NCBI GenBank assembly: GCA_964649665.1
Contig: CAZYPU010000001.1
Location: forward strand, 1 to 64,000
Reading direction: 5' to 3'
DNA: 64,000 bases
Source: CAZYPU01 sp964649665
GTDB lineage: Bacteria > Omnitrophota > Gorgyraeia > JABMRN01 > RBG-13-46-9
Shown here: piece by piece, positions 21,460 to 29,001 of the stretch
How positions within the stretch are numbered: the stretch's first letter is position 1
How the letters are laid out: each line of letters begins with the position of its first letter
Notes under the pieces: generated by a model
What the model saw: the letters and a program-made list of their open reading frames with translations, nothing else
Databases searched by the model: none
What the model was told of the DNA's origin: nothing
Translations under genes and position numbers: made by a program

Positions 21460-21571
21460 CCGTCATTGCGAGGACCCCGAGCAAGCGGCCGAAGGCCGCG
21501 CGTCGAGGGGGACGAAGCAATCTCAAACGAAGAGATTGCTTCGGTCTGCTTCGCAGACCTCGCAATGACGG
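21460..21571 (+). repeat. 112-bp palindromic REP-like element, copy A
   Basis: Begins CCGTCATTGCGAGG and ends CCTCGCAATGACGG, with an inner stem GAAGCAATCTC/GAGATTGCTTC. The reverse complement matches 24251-24362 with only two differences that I count. A partial third arm follows to about 21602. Elements of the CATTGCGAGCGAAGCAATC type are widespread non-autonomous repeats. Confidence 0.92.
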
Positions 21572-21587
21572 AATAAAGGCTTCGCGG

Positions 21588-21764
21588 CCTCGCAATGACG
21601 AAGAAGCGAAATGTCCAATTATCTTGATATTACAGGGCTTTTTTTCCGGCTTGATATTCCGTATCTTTGCAGGTATACTCTACACATATGGGTGTACGCA
21701 CTTTTTGCCTTCTGATGATGGCCGCGTTTTCCGCGTCGCTGGGCCTGGCGGTAATATCACCTTT
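21588..21764 (+). repeat. 177-bp direct duplication, source copy
   Basis: Contains the tail of the palindromic element, the promoter and the first codons of the MFS gene. The same 177-bp segment, with scattered substitutions, is at 24349-24525. Confidence 0.9.
21651..21679 (+). promoter_or_regulatory. Promoter of the transporter operon (near leaderless)
   Basis: TTGATA (21651-21656), 17 bp, TATACT (21674-21679); ATG 21688 follows 8 bp later, without a Shine-Dalgarno site. Confidence 0.8.
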
Positions 21765-22875
21765 CCTGCCGGAGCTTGCCCAAAACCACGGCGCCAACGG
21801 TTTCTGGATAGGCATGATATTCGCCGGTTTCGCGGTGTCTCGCGGTATTGTCACGCCTTTCATAGGAAAAATATCCGACAGGGTAGGGCGTAAAATATTT
21901 GTCGTCACCGGGCTTTTGCTCTATTCTCTCGCCTCTCTTCTTTATATCAAAGCCGATAATGTTTACCTTTTGACGCTGGTCCGGATTATCCACGGGCTCT
22001 CAGCCGGCATGATATTGCCTATCGTAATGGCGTATGTCGGAGAGCTTGCCAGGCAGGGCAGGGAAGGCCTTACGGTAGGGGGATTGAATACGGTGCTATA
22101 CCTGGGAGTGGCCGCGGGCCCGCTCCTCGGCGGAGAACTTGCCGAGCGTTACGGCTTCGACGCCGTTTTCTACGCCATGGCCCTTCTCGGGGCCACGACG
22201 CTTATTTTTGTAATATTCCTACTTCCCGAAGCGAAAGGCACGACCCCACAAAAAGCGCCCGGTATCGCGCCGTTTAATATATTGCTGAAATATAATTACG
22301 TAAAAGCTATTTTGATAATGGCGCTCATTTCGACGGCGCTTTCAGCCGTCTTCATGTCATTTCTTCCGTCCATGGCCATAAGGGATTTTGTGGACGTCGC
22401 GCACACAGGCTTTATCATATCCGTATCTATATTTATCGCGGGGCTCCTGCAGATCCCGTTCGGCAAGTTCGCCGAACATCATGGCCGCCCGGGTAAACTT
22501 CTGCAGTCGAGCATGGGAATTTCCGTTTCCATGCTGGCCATATTTGTTCTGCCGCTTTGCCCGAGTTACTGGGCCCTTTTCGCGGCGGGATGTTTTATGG
22601 GGCTCGGTATTGCCATATGCGTGCCCGCTGTGACGAGCCTTTCCATGGAGATAGGCAGAAAAGTCGGCATGGGAATGTGGATGGGCGTATTCTGGGCAGT
22701 AATGAGCGCGGGGATTGTCGCCGCGCCGATAACGGCGGGCATCATAATGGACCGCCTCGGGATTGATTCCGTGTTTTATTCTTTCGCTATCTTTACCTTT
22801 TTCAGCGTACTTCTTTGTCTGTATTACATATTTCGAAAGACAACCGCAGAAAAGCGCCTAAAGTATTTAAAATGA
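21688..22875 (+). CDS. Major facilitator superfamily transporter
   Basis: A 395-residue, twelve-helix MFS permease. The signature after helix 2 is present as GKISDRVGRKIF, and the loop before helix 3 and the RIIHGLSAGMILP stretch are typical of drug:H+ antiporter-like DHA1 members. The substrate cannot be read from sequence. The upstream TTG at 21667 would overlap the -10 box, so ATG 21688 is chosen. The stop overlaps the next start by ATGA (22872-22875), giving a two-gene transporter operon. The first 26 or so codons and the promoter are duplicated downstream at 24449. Confidence 0.9.
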   Translation: MGVRTFCLLMMAAFSASLGLAVISPFLPELAQNHGANGFWIGMIFAGFAVSRGIVTPFIGKISDRVGRKIFVVTGLLLYSLASLLYIKADNVYLLTLVRIIHGLSAGMILPIVMAYVGELARQGREGLTVGGLNTVLYLGVAAGPLLGGELAERYGFDAVFYAMALLGATTLIFVIFLLPEAKGTTPQKAPGIAPFNILLKYNYVKAILIMALISTALSAVFMSFLPSMAIRDFVDVAHTGFIISVSIFIAGLLQIPFGKFAEHHGRPGKLLQSSMGISVSMLAIFVLPLCPSYWALFAAGCFMGLGIAICVPAVTSLSMEIGRKVGMGMWMGVFWAVMSAGIVAAPITAGIIMDRLGIDSVFYSFAIFTFFSVLLCLYYIFRKTTAEKRLKYLK

Positions 22876-24134
22876 ACAAAAAAATCCCATTTTTACTTAT
22901 ATTTATGGTCGGCTGTTTCATTACCGGCAACATGATAGGCGCCGGAATACTGGGCCTACCCATAAAAACCGGCGTGGCAGGCTTTTGGCCGTCTATGGTA
23001 GGGCTTCTTGCGCTCAGCGCGGCGCTTTTTTTCACGGCGATCGTGCTCGCAAAAGAATCAATAAAGCGCCGCCAGGAGATTTTTCACTATCCCAGCCTAT
23101 ACCAGGAGTATTTCGGCCACGCGGGAAAATGGGTTGCCACCCTGGCGAATCTCACCATACTCTACGGCCTTCTTACCGTGTACCTTACCGGTTCGGCGAC
23201 GGTTATCGCGAGGCTTCTAAACATTCCCGTTCCGAGATTCGTGATTCTACTGGTGTTTTTCGCGATCTTTACAGGTATCACGTTCCTCAAGCCGAAGCTG
23301 CTTTTTAAGCTTAGCACTTTGTTCGTAGTGCTTTTGTGGATTTCGTTTGGCATTCTTGTAGTCATGGGGGAGAGATACGTGGACGCCTCGCGTTTTGCCT
23401 ACCAGGACTGGAAAATGCTGCCGGCCGCGCTCCCGATCATAGTAATAGCGGCAAACTTCCACAACATCATACCTACTATATGCAAGAAGCTCAACTGGAA
23501 TCTCAGGGATATATTGCTGGCTTTTCTTTTCGGCGCTGTTGTGGGATTTGTGATGAACGCGATATGGATCCAGATAGGCATAGGGGTGCTGCCGCTTAAA
23601 GGAGCCGGAGGTATTTTACACGCCCTTCAAAAAAGCCTCCCGGCGACCGTGCCCCTCGCAAATGCGATAAAAACGCCGCTTTTTATCCAGGCGGCGCTCA
23701 TGTTCACCCTTACGGCCATTATAACCTCGTATATCTCGATAGGCCGCACCCAGATTGATTTTATCGATGATGTCATTACGAATTATACCAGAATGCCGAG
23801 AAGCGCGGCTCTCAACTTTGCGCTGGCCTTCGCTCCGCCGCTCATTATATCGCTTGTGTACCCGGATATCTTTCTTGACGCTCTCGATTTTGTCGGAGGA
23901 ATAGGGAAGGTCATACTCTTTGGTATTTTCCCCTGCATACTTGCCATAAGAAGCATGCGGTCATTGGCAAAGCGCCTGTTGATTGCGGTACCGGCGCTTC
24001 TTCTCTTCTGCGTTATCCTGATATTTAAAGTCGGACAGGGATTAGGTTTGTCACATATCAAGCGGGGAGTGAACTACTGGACGAATAATTTCAGGCCCCA
24101 CAACTACAAACCTCAAGACGAATTTCGAAAGTAG
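22872..24134 (+). CDS. HAAAP-family amino-acid permease (Mtr/TyrP-like)
   Basis: A 420-residue protein with about eleven membrane helices. GCFITGNMIGAGILGLPI at the start is the conserved first-helix motif (the GxxIGAGILGLP-type loop) of the APC superfamily, best matched by the hydroxy/aromatic amino acid permease family; the second helix, ANFHNIIPTI, fits the family's conserved FHxxIP element. The substrate is likely a hydrophobic or aromatic amino acid, imported with protons. It overlaps the MFS stop by four bases and ends at a strong terminator, so the two transporters form one transcript. Confidence 0.85.
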   Translation: MNKKIPFLLIFMVGCFITGNMIGAGILGLPIKTGVAGFWPSMVGLLALSAALFFTAIVLAKESIKRRQEIFHYPSLYQEYFGHAGKWVATLANLTILYGLLTVYLTGSATVIARLLNIPVPRFVILLVFFAIFTGITFLKPKLLFKLSTLFVVLLWISFGILVVMGERYVDASRFAYQDWKMLPAALPIIVIAANFHNIIPTICKKLNWNLRDILLAFLFGAVVGFVMNAIWIQIGIGVLPLKGAGGILHALQKSLPATVPLANAIKTPLFIQAALMFTLTAIITSYISIGRTQIDFIDDVITNYTRMPRSAALNFALAFAPPLIISLVYPDIFLDALDFVGGIGKVILFGIFPCILAIRSMRSLAKRLLIAVPALLLFCVILIFKVGQGLGLSHIKRGVNYWTNNFRPHNYKPQDEFRK

Positions 24135-24190
24135 GAAAAAGGTGCCAGGCACCTTAGTTGAATTTATTTAAGGTGCCTGGCACCTTTTTC
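24135..24190 (+). terminator. Terminator with perfect 22-bp inverted repeat
   Basis: The left arm 24135-24156 and right arm 24169-24190 are exact reverse complements with a 12-base loop, ending in a T run. Each arm also contains the near-palindrome GGTGCCAGGCACC, a motif dispersed as REP-like repeats in many genomes. It lies right after the permease stop codon. Confidence 0.9.
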
Positions 24191-24197
24191 TATTTTG

Positions 24198-24259
24198 CGA
24201 GGTCTGCGAAGCCTTTACTCCGTCATTGCGAGGTCTGCGAAGCCTTTACTCCGTCATTG
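24198..24259 (+). repeat. 31-bp tandem repeats leading into the inverted element
   Basis: Two copies of a 31-bp unit (CGAGGTCTGCGAAGCCTTTA then CTCCGTCATTG) sit before the second palindromic element and share its left arm, as if the arm had been copied repeatedly. Confidence 0.88.
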
Positions 24260-24362
24260 CGAGGTCTGCGAAGCAGACCGAAGCAATCTCTTCGTTTGAG
24301 ATTGCTTCGTCCCCCTCGACGCGCGGCCTTCGGCCGTTTACTCGGGGTCCTCGCAATGACGG
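24251..24362 (-). repeat. 112-bp palindromic REP-like element, copy B (inverted)
   Basis: Reverse complement of 21460-21571 with two visible differences (TTTACTC against CTTGCTC). Together the two elements bracket the transporter operon as inverted repeats. Confidence 0.92.
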
Positions 24363-24525
24363 AGAAGCAAAGTACCTAATTATCTTGACATTACTGGGCT
24401 TTTTTTGCGGCTTGATATTTCGTATCTTTGCAGGTATACTTTACACATATGGGCGTACGTACTTTCTGCCTTCTGATGATGGCCGCGTTTTTCGCGTCGC
24501 TGGGCCTGGCGGTAATATCACCTTT
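24349..24525 (+). repeat. 177-bp direct duplication, derived copy
   Basis: Duplicate of 21588-21764 including the MFS promoter and first 25 or so codons; similarity stops abruptly after ATATCACCTTT. Confidence 0.9.
24412..24440 (+). promoter_or_regulatory. Duplicated promoter driving the fragment and downstream gene
   Basis: TTGATA (24412-24417), 17 bp, TATACT (24435-24440), identical in layout to the MFS promoter. It is the only strong promoter seen before the gene at 24584. Confidence 0.72.
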
Positions 24526-24574
24526 TTCCCACAATATTGTCCCGCGCGGGCCGACAACGTTTTCGAATATATAA
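24449..24574 (+). pseudogene. 5' fragment of the MFS transporter gene
   Basis: A 41-codon ORF whose first 26 or so codons repeat the MFS N-terminus (MGVRTFCLLMMAAFFASLGL), then switch to unrelated sequence and stop at 24574. It has one membrane helix at most and is a by-product of the 177-bp duplication. It may be translated as a leaderless leader peptide, since its stop overlaps the ribosome site (TAAGGAG) of the next gene; no function is evident. Confidence 0.8.
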
Positions 24575-24583
24575 GGAGATGTT

Positions 24584-24853
24584 ATGAAAAAACTGGTAGT
24601 GTTAATTTTGGGATTTTGTCTTTTGTCCGGTTTTGCATACGGTATGTACGATGAGGGTACCGAACCTTCCGAGAGGGACTCGCAATATGCGCGGGATAAG
24701 GAAGATCCGGAAGATGTGACCCTGCCTGAAATGCAGACAGAGATGCCGGAAGCCATGCAGGATATAAGCGAAGAGCAGGAGGGTGATCCCCAGGAAGAAT
24801 ATGTCGAAGATAATGTAGGTGAAGACGAACGCGAAGCTCTTAATCTTGATTAA
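24584..24853 (+). CDS. Small secreted acidic protein
   Basis: An 89-residue protein not recognised as a family. It has a clear signal peptide (MKKLVVLILGFCLLSGFAYG) followed by about 68 residues very rich in Glu, Asp and Gln with no Cys and no obvious fold, so it is probably exported and disordered, and possibly cation binding. It has a good ribosome site, ATAAGGAGATGTT. Expression probably comes from the duplicated MFS promoter. The downstream gene also encodes an exported protein. Confidence 0.75.
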   Translation: MKKLVVLILGFCLLSGFAYGMYDEGTEPSERDSQYARDKEDPEDVTLPEMQTEMPEAMQDISEEQEGDPQEEYVEDNVGEDEREALNLD

Positions 24854-24889
24854 TCAAAGGCGCCGTATAGCCATGGGGGTAATTTAAAT

Positions 24890-25561
24890 ATGAAATTTAT
24901 AAAACTTCTTTCAGTTTTAACAATTTTAATCGTAATGCCGCAGTTTGCTAAGGCCCAAGACGTCAAACCCCTGCAGCTTGCGGTTTTTAATCCCGTTCAG
25001 CTTGTTCCCGAGGAGGACTCCATTAAGGGCGCGCGCCTCGGCCTGTTTTACACCGTTAATGAAGATGTCACCGGATTGAGCCTTGTATGGGTCGGTGTGA
25101 ATAGAGCTACGGGGGACGTGCGGGGAGTTGAGATCGGCCTTGGAAACTGGGTTGATGGTTCTTCGTATGGAGGGCAACTCGGCGTTCTCAACAATGTCGG
25201 GGAGCGTTTTGTCGGTTTGCAATACGGCGCGGTGAATGTCGCGGGAGGCGATTTCACCGGCCTGCAGTGGAGTTTCGTGAACTGGACGGAAGGATTCATG
25301 CATGGCGCACAGTGCGGCCTTGTGAATATTTCGAAGGGACAGTCAGTCGGCGTAAATTTAGGCATAGTGAATTATAACGTAGGGTCGTTCAAAGGTTTCC
25401 AGGGCGGATTTGTCAATTACGCCGATGAAATGCGCGGATTTCAACTGGGACTGGTTAACTATACCGAATCTCTTGACGGCGGCCTCCAAATAGGCCTCGC
25501 TAACTACAACGGCAATAAGGAACCCCTGGAGTTTATGGTTCTTGTCAATTGGTCGTTCTAA
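24890..25561 (+). CDS. Exported LA_2272-type surface-repeat protein
   Basis: A 223-residue protein with a signal peptide (ending VMPQFAKAQ). From about residue 50 to the end it consists of short beta-strand repeats of about 18-25 residues with the pattern GxQxGxVNxxxxxFxG, for example FVGLQYGAVNVAGGDFTG, GVNLGIVNYNVGSFKGFQGG and GFQLGLVNYTESLDG. This matches the LA_2272-like surface-repeat family known from Leptospira and other outer-membrane bacteria. The repeats probably form a beta structure at the outer surface. It follows the acidic secreted protein by 36 bp and is likely co-transcribed. Confidence 0.85.
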   Translation: MKFIKLLSVLTILIVMPQFAKAQDVKPLQLAVFNPVQLVPEEDSIKGARLGLFYTVNEDVTGLSLVWVGVNRATGDVRGVEIGLGNWVDGSSYGGQLGVLNNVGERFVGLQYGAVNVAGGDFTGLQWSFVNWTEGFMHGAQCGLVNISKGQSVGVNLGIVNYNVGSFKGFQGGFVNYADEMRGFQLGLVNYTESLDGGLQIGLANYNGNKEPLEFMVLVNWSF

Positions 25562-25610
25562 TTGTTAAACAAAACCCTGCCCCGATGTTAAAATAGGGAG
25601 AAAGGCATAT

Positions 25611-25805
25611 ATGAACTGGAAGGTTGCATTAATATTGATATTACTGCTTATCGTAGTGATATTTACGGCCCAGAACTATGAAATAGTTGAAATTAAATTT
25701 CTATTCTGGACCTTTGCGGCAAGCAGGGCCATCGTATTGTTTTTGACTTTGTGCATTGGAATTGCCGTAGGCTGGATAATCTCCTTTGTTATGCGCAAGG
25801 AATAG
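25611..25805 (+). CDS. LapA-like (DUF1049) membrane protein
   Basis: A 64-residue inner-membrane protein with two hydrophobic helices flanking the NYEIVEIKFLFWTF segment, the conserved Q/N-x-x-x-V-x-x-x-F-x-F pattern of the lipopolysaccharide assembly protein A domain. LapA helps control LPS amount in enterobacteria; here a general envelope role is inferred. It has a GGGAGAAAG ribosome site, and the next gene starts 3 bp after its stop. Confidence 0.82.
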   Translation: MNWKVALILILLLIVVIFTAQNYEIVEIKFLFWTFAASRAIVLFLTLCIGIAVGWIISFVMRKE

Positions 25806-25807
25806 AC

Positions 25808-26029
25808 GTGGATAAGATCATCCGGGTAAGGGCAATCCCGAAATCCCGGAAAAACAAAGTGGAGAAATTCGGCGAAGGTTATAAGGTCCGCCTTACCGCC
25901 CCGCCCGTAGAGGGAAAGGCGAACAGGGCCCTCATAGAGGCGCTGGCAAACCATTTTAATCTAAAGAAATCACAGGTAAGGATTGCAAAAGGCGGCAAAT
26001 CGAAAGACAAGCTCGTAAGACTTGGATAA
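25808..26029 (+). CDS. DUF167 (YggU) family protein
   Basis: A 73-residue protein starting at GTG 25808, two bases after the LapA-like stop codon. DUF167 signatures are clear: RVRAIPKSRKNKVE, VRLTAPPVEGKANRALIEALA, and VRIAKGGKSKDKLVRL. Family structures are small alpha/beta folds of unknown function. It is translationally coupled to its neighbours. GTG is selected because it begins the conserved first strand and the longer in-frame extension overlaps the previous gene. Confidence 0.9.
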   Translation: MDKIIRVRAIPKSRKNKVEKFGEGYKVRLTAPPVEGKANRALIEALANHFNLKKSQVRIAKGGKSKDKLVRLG

Positions 26030-26034
26030 TTACC

Positions 26035-26421
26035 ATGGGCATACAAAAGTTTACGGTAGAGACCTCGAAGAAAGAAGAATTTATTGACATAACCGCAGAG
26101 GTCCGTGATGCGCTGCGAAAACTGAAGCGCCGGGACGCCATTTGCACCGTATTTACGCCGCACACAACAGCGGCAATTACGATAAATGAGAACGCCGACC
26201 CCAGTGTGGCGCGCGACATGCTGCAGGGCCTGCGAAAAATGGTCCCTGAAACAGGGCACCATCATGCGGAAGGCAATTCCCCAGCCCACATTAAATCAAG
26301 TATTATAGGCTGTTCCGAGCAGATCCCGGTTGAAAACGGCGACTTGGCGCTCGGAACCTGGCAGGGCATATATTTTTGCGAATTCGACGGACCCCGAGAG
26401 CGCAGCGTATTTGTAAAATAA
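26035..26421 (+). CDS. YjbQ/UPF0047 family protein
   Basis: A 128-residue protein with the complete UPF0047 signature: FTPHTTAAITINENADP, HHHAEGNSPAHIKSSIIG, PVENGDLALGTWQGIYFCEF, and DGPRERSV at the end. Some members rescue thiamine-phosphate synthase mutants, hence the name secondary thiamine-phosphate synthase, but the physiological reaction is uncertain. The conserved histidines form a metal site. It lies 5 bp after DUF167. Confidence 0.93.
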   Translation: MGIQKFTVETSKKEEFIDITAEVRDALRKLKRRDAICTVFTPHTTAAITINENADPSVARDMLQGLRKMVPETGHHHAEGNSPAHIKSSIIGCSEQIPVENGDLALGTWQGIYFCEFDGPRERSVFVK

Positions 26422-26497
26422 ACCCTCGGCCTGCGTTTCGGCAGAAATACCCATTATCGAATTTATCGCGGAAAAGTAGATAGTTACAACAAAATGC

Positions 26498-26526
26498 TTG
26501 AAATTTTTGCGTAAAAGGTCTATAAT
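26498..26526 (+). promoter_or_regulatory. Promoter of zinc-ribbon copy 2
   Basis: TTGAAA (26498-26503), 17 bp, perfect TATAAT (26521-26526). Confidence 0.82.
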
Positions 26527-26583
26527 TGAGCAACTTATATAGCGGAAGATTTGGAATATTTACGGAACCAAAAAGGAGGTAAC

Positions 26584-26748
26584 ATGGGAGATTATCAAAG
26601 CGGCGGATTCGACAGGCCCCCGCGCGAAATGCACAAGGCGATCTGCTCGGAATGCAAGAAAGAGTGCGAAGTTCCTTTCAAGCCAAGCGGTGATCGTCCG
26701 GTATATTGCAAGGAGTGCTTTTCAAAGCGCAGGAACCAGGACCGTTAA
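26584..26748 (+). CDS. Small CxxC-type zinc-ribbon protein, copy 2
   Basis: A 54-residue paralogue of 2671-2838: CSECKKEC and YCKECF with the identical linker core PFKPxGDRPVY, a Gly/Gln-rich N-terminus, and the same AAGGAGGTAACATG start region. Its own sigma70-type promoter and terminator make it a single-gene transcript. A strong promoter plus an ideal ribosome site suggests abundant expression. Function unknown; a nucleic-acid or ribosome-linked role is conceivable for such zinc ribbons. Confidence 0.9.
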   Translation: MGDYQSGGFDRPPREMHKAICSECKKECEVPFKPSGDRPVYCKECFSKRRNQDR

Positions 26749-26781
26749 AAGCAGCCGAACGAAACACAGGAGCTTTTATTC

Positions 26782-26815
26782 AAATGCCCTCTTTTTGAAA
26801 GAGGGCATTTTTTTT
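26782..26815 (+). terminator. Rho-independent terminator after zinc-ribbon copy 2
   Basis: AAATGCCCTC pairs with GAGGGCATTT, followed by eight T; the same hairpin as at 2864-2894. Confidence 0.92.
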
Positions 26816-26876
26816 CGGACAACATGCAAAAGGCGGAGTGCCGGCAAAAGTTCTTTTAAAGTACACATTTTAGGAG

Positions 26877-26882
26877 TATAAT
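26877..26882 (+). promoter_or_regulatory. -10 box of the nitroreductase gene (leaderless candidate)
   Basis: A perfect TATAAT ends 7 bp before ATG 26890; the -35 region (TTCTTT/TTTTAA near 26851-26859) is weak. Confidence 0.6.
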
Positions 26883-26889
26883 CTAAGCT

Positions 26890-27384
26890 ATGGAAACATT
26901 TGACGCTATATCCAAAAGAGCGAGTGTCAGGAAATATCAATCAAAGCCGATTGATAAAGCCCTGCTCGAAAAACTTGTCGACGCCGCCAGGCGCGCCCCT
27001 ACCGCGCGGGCGGTCGAGCCGTGGGAATTTGTCGTTGTAACCGAGAAGAAGGCGCTTGAGGCGCTGGGGCGGATAGCCGCGACGGGAGCTTTCATAAAAG
27101 ACGCGGCCTGCTGCATAGCGGTCTATTGTAAAGACACTAAATATTATCTCGAAGACGGCTCGGCGGCCACGGAAAATATTTTACTTGCCGCCGCGGGGTG
27201 CGGCCTTGGGACGTGCTGGGTCGCCGGGGATAAAAAGCCCTATGCGGGCCGGGTGTCGGAACTTTTGGGCGCGCCGCAGGAAATGAAACTGGTCAGTCTT
27301 ATACCCGTGGGCTGGCCCGAAAAAGAACCCGAGCAGATCAAAAATAGAAAACTAAAAGACGTAATCCATTGGGAAAAGTTTTAG
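26890..27384 (+). CDS. Nitroreductase family protein
   Basis: A 164-residue FMN-dependent oxidoreductase of the nitroreductase superfamily. It opens with FDAISKRASVRKYQSKPID, the conserved FMN-phosphate-binding RxSxRxY segment, followed by ARRAPTARAVEPWEFVVV and the helix with AATENILLAAAGCGLGTCWV near residues 97-116. Family members reduce nitro groups, quinones or flavins with NAD(P)H; the substrate is not predictable. It is short, as in the minimal group of the family. The start has no ribosome site and follows a -10 box directly. Confidence 0.92.
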   Translation: METFDAISKRASVRKYQSKPIDKALLEKLVDAARRAPTARAVEPWEFVVVTEKKALEALGRIAATGAFIKDAACCIAVYCKDTKYYLEDGSAATENILLAAAGCGLGTCWVAGDKKPYAGRVSELLGAPQEMKLVSLIPVGWPEKEPEQIKNRKLKDVIHWEKF

Positions 27385-27479
27385 TTTTAAAAAGATGCGG
27401 CAACACGCAGGGCACTCCGAAGATTCGTTGCGGGTACTCCGGGGATTGAGAGAGAACAGGATAATAGGCGAATAAAGCG

Positions 27480-27617
27480 GTGCCGAGAGAAAAAATCATA
27501 AGAAGGCAGAAGAACGTCTCCAGGCTCTTGAGGGAGAAAAGAGAGCAATATAAGAGCAAGCTGAAAACGCTCAGAAAGAAACATGTTAAAAATGGATTCC
27601 GGGGACACGGTAATTAA
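27480..27617 (+). CDS. Possible small basic protein
   Basis: A 45-codon ORF with GTG start, reading PREKIIRRQKNVSRLLREKR and then another Lys/Arg helix. It overlaps the following membrane protein gene by 35 bp and could couple its translation. No ribosome site is obvious and I recognise no family, so this is a weak call that relies on the regular amphipathic basic helix. Confidence 0.3.
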   Translation: MPREKIIRRQKNVSRLLREKREQYKSKLKTLRKKHVKNGFRGHGN

Positions 27618-27846
27618 TCCGGTTAAATGGTACCGCAGGCCGGCTACGGTTATTATGGCGATTCTATGCACGGGGGCGTTAGCGCTGCCCCTTTTATGGA
27701 CAAGCCCGGCTTTCAGCAAAAAGCTTAAAATCGTTATAACGCTGCTGGTTGTTGCCCTTAGCTTATGGCTCGTAAAGGCATCCGTGGATTTATATGCAAT
27801 ATGTTTGAACCGGCTGCAGGAATTGCGGAAGGTATTGGATTATTGA
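27583..27846 (+). CDS. Small two-helix membrane protein
   Basis: An 87-residue protein with two membrane helices (about residues 22-42 and 48-70). The stretch WYRRPATVIMAILCTGALAL followed by PLLWTSPAFSKKLKIV resembles a small conserved membrane family in which a proline and a WTSPxFSK loop join the helices. Function unknown. An internal ATG at 27592 is an alternative start. It sits downstream of the nitroreductase with an ambiguous small ORF between. Confidence 0.6.
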   Translation: MLKMDSGDTVINPVKWYRRPATVIMAILCTGALALPLLWTSPAFSKKLKIVITLLVVALSLWLVKASVDLYAICLNRLQELRKVLDY

Positions 27847-28184
27847 GGTGAATTCGCGCAGAAGGCCTTCTTTTCTTCAGGCCGCCGGCTTACTTTGTAG
27901 GTATAACGATGGTAGTCGCCGGATTAACCGGCTTTTGCTTGTTGGAGAAGTTCTTTAACAAGTTAGGCTGAAAAAGTCGTGTAGTTTGAAGTAACAGTTG
28001 AATTTCGGGGGCGTAGTGCTTAATTCTGACGCAGGATGTGCGCGAATTGGGCATTGAGCCCCTATAATTCTTCACGTTAGTAATGAAAAAGGAAGCTGGA
28101 TTTTTGTTGACTTAACCGACCATATGTGCTACGATATGACTGCTTTGGCTGGCCTCACAACGACAGCTCAAAAACGGAATAAAG
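27847..28184. other. 338-bp intergenic region
   Basis: It holds the promoter at 28107-28135 and otherwise no clear gene. The reverse strand is open at 27890-28075 (61 codons) without a ribosome site or recognisable motif; it might be the relic of a gene end but I cannot support that. Confidence 0.5.
28107..28135 (+). promoter_or_regulatory. Promoter of the hydrolase/acyl-CoA synthetase operon
   Basis: TTGACT (28107-28112), 17 bp, TACGAT (28130-28135), about 50 bp before ATG 28185. Confidence 0.65.
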
Positions 28185-29000
28185 ATGAAAAAGTGCGGGA
28201 AAAGAAACATATTTTACAGGCAATGGGGATGCTCTGCCCCTAAGGCCGCCCTGCTTCTGATTCACGGCCTCGGCGGACACAGTAATAACTGGGAGTACTT
28301 TTCGGACTATTTTGTCCATAACGGCATTGCCTGTTACGCGCTTGAGCTAAAAGGCTTTGGCGAGGATGTAAAGAACCGCGTTAAGGGGCACATAGATTCG
28401 CTCGATACCTATGTAAAGGATGTTCGCCGGCTTCACCATATCATAAAAAGAGAGCACAGGGGAAAGAAGGTTTTTGTGGCCGGCGAAAGCATGGGTGGGC
28501 TCATCGCTTTCATAGCGGCGATTAAAAAGCCGGATTTGTTCAGCGGGCTTATATGCATATCGCCCGGCTTCGGAAGCCTCTTGAAATTTTCATTTCTGGA
28601 TTATACAAAAATGACGCTGGCATGGCTTCATAAACCGAAAAAACAGTTTGTCATGCCGTTTGACTCCGAGATGTGCACCCGCGATCCGAAATGCCGCAAG
28701 CAGATGGATTCGGATCCGCTCGAGCACAGGTTTGCCACGCCGGGCCTTCTCCTGAACGTATTGCTCGGCCAGATGTATTCAAGCCTCCTGAAACGTAAAG
28801 TCAGGATGCGCACGCTTTTTTTGCTCGGCGAAAAGGACACCTTCGTGTGCGGCCGGTCCAGTCGGAAGATTTTCGAGGGCCTCAAAACGAAAGATAAGCA
28901 ATTAATCAAATACTCCGAAATGCGCCACACCCTTACGGCGGAGCTCGGGAGGGAAAAAGTTTTCGGCGATGCCTTCGAATGGGTTGAAAAAAGAATATAA
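28185..29000 (+). CDS. Alpha/beta hydrolase, lysophospholipase/monoacylglycerol lipase-like (1)
   Basis: A 271-residue cytosolic alpha/beta hydrolase. The oxyanion region LLIHGLGGHSNNW, nucleophile elbow GESMGG, acid in LGEKDTFV and terminal histidine in MRHTLTAE give a full catalytic triad in the order of the lysophospholipase/MGL group (Hydrolase_4). It is expected to release fatty acid from monoacyl lipids. It is 48% or so similar by eye to the protein at 30790 (both carry MCTRDPxxRKxMDSD), a duplicated pair flanking an acyl-CoA synthetase. The spacing to the synthetase is one base, so coupling is tight. Confidence 0.88.
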   Translation: MKKCGKRNIFYRQWGCSAPKAALLLIHGLGGHSNNWEYFSDYFVHNGIACYALELKGFGEDVKNRVKGHIDSLDTYVKDVRRLHHIIKREHRGKKVFVAGESMGGLIAFIAAIKKPDLFSGLICISPGFGSLLKFSFLDYTKMTLAWLHKPKKQFVMPFDSEMCTRDPKCRKQMDSDPLEHRFATPGLLLNVLLGQMYSSLLKRKVRMRTLFLLGEKDTFVCGRSSRKIFEGLKTKDKQLIKYSEMRHTLTAELGREKVFGDAFEWVEKRI

Positions 29001-29001
29001 A

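Noticed and set aside
20576..21595. Minus-strand 339-codon open frame over the end of giant gene 1 and the first palindromic element
   Set aside because: Overlaps a confidently coding strand, has no ribosome site or recognisable domain, and includes palindromic repeat sequence.
24198..24362. CRISPR-like repeat array
   Set aside because: The 31-bp units are adjacent without unique spacers and form part of a palindromic REP-like element; no cas genes are nearby.
27890..28075. Minus-strand 61-codon frame in the intergenic region
   Set aside because: No start signal or homology that I can recognise; it may be a gene relic but is not supportable.
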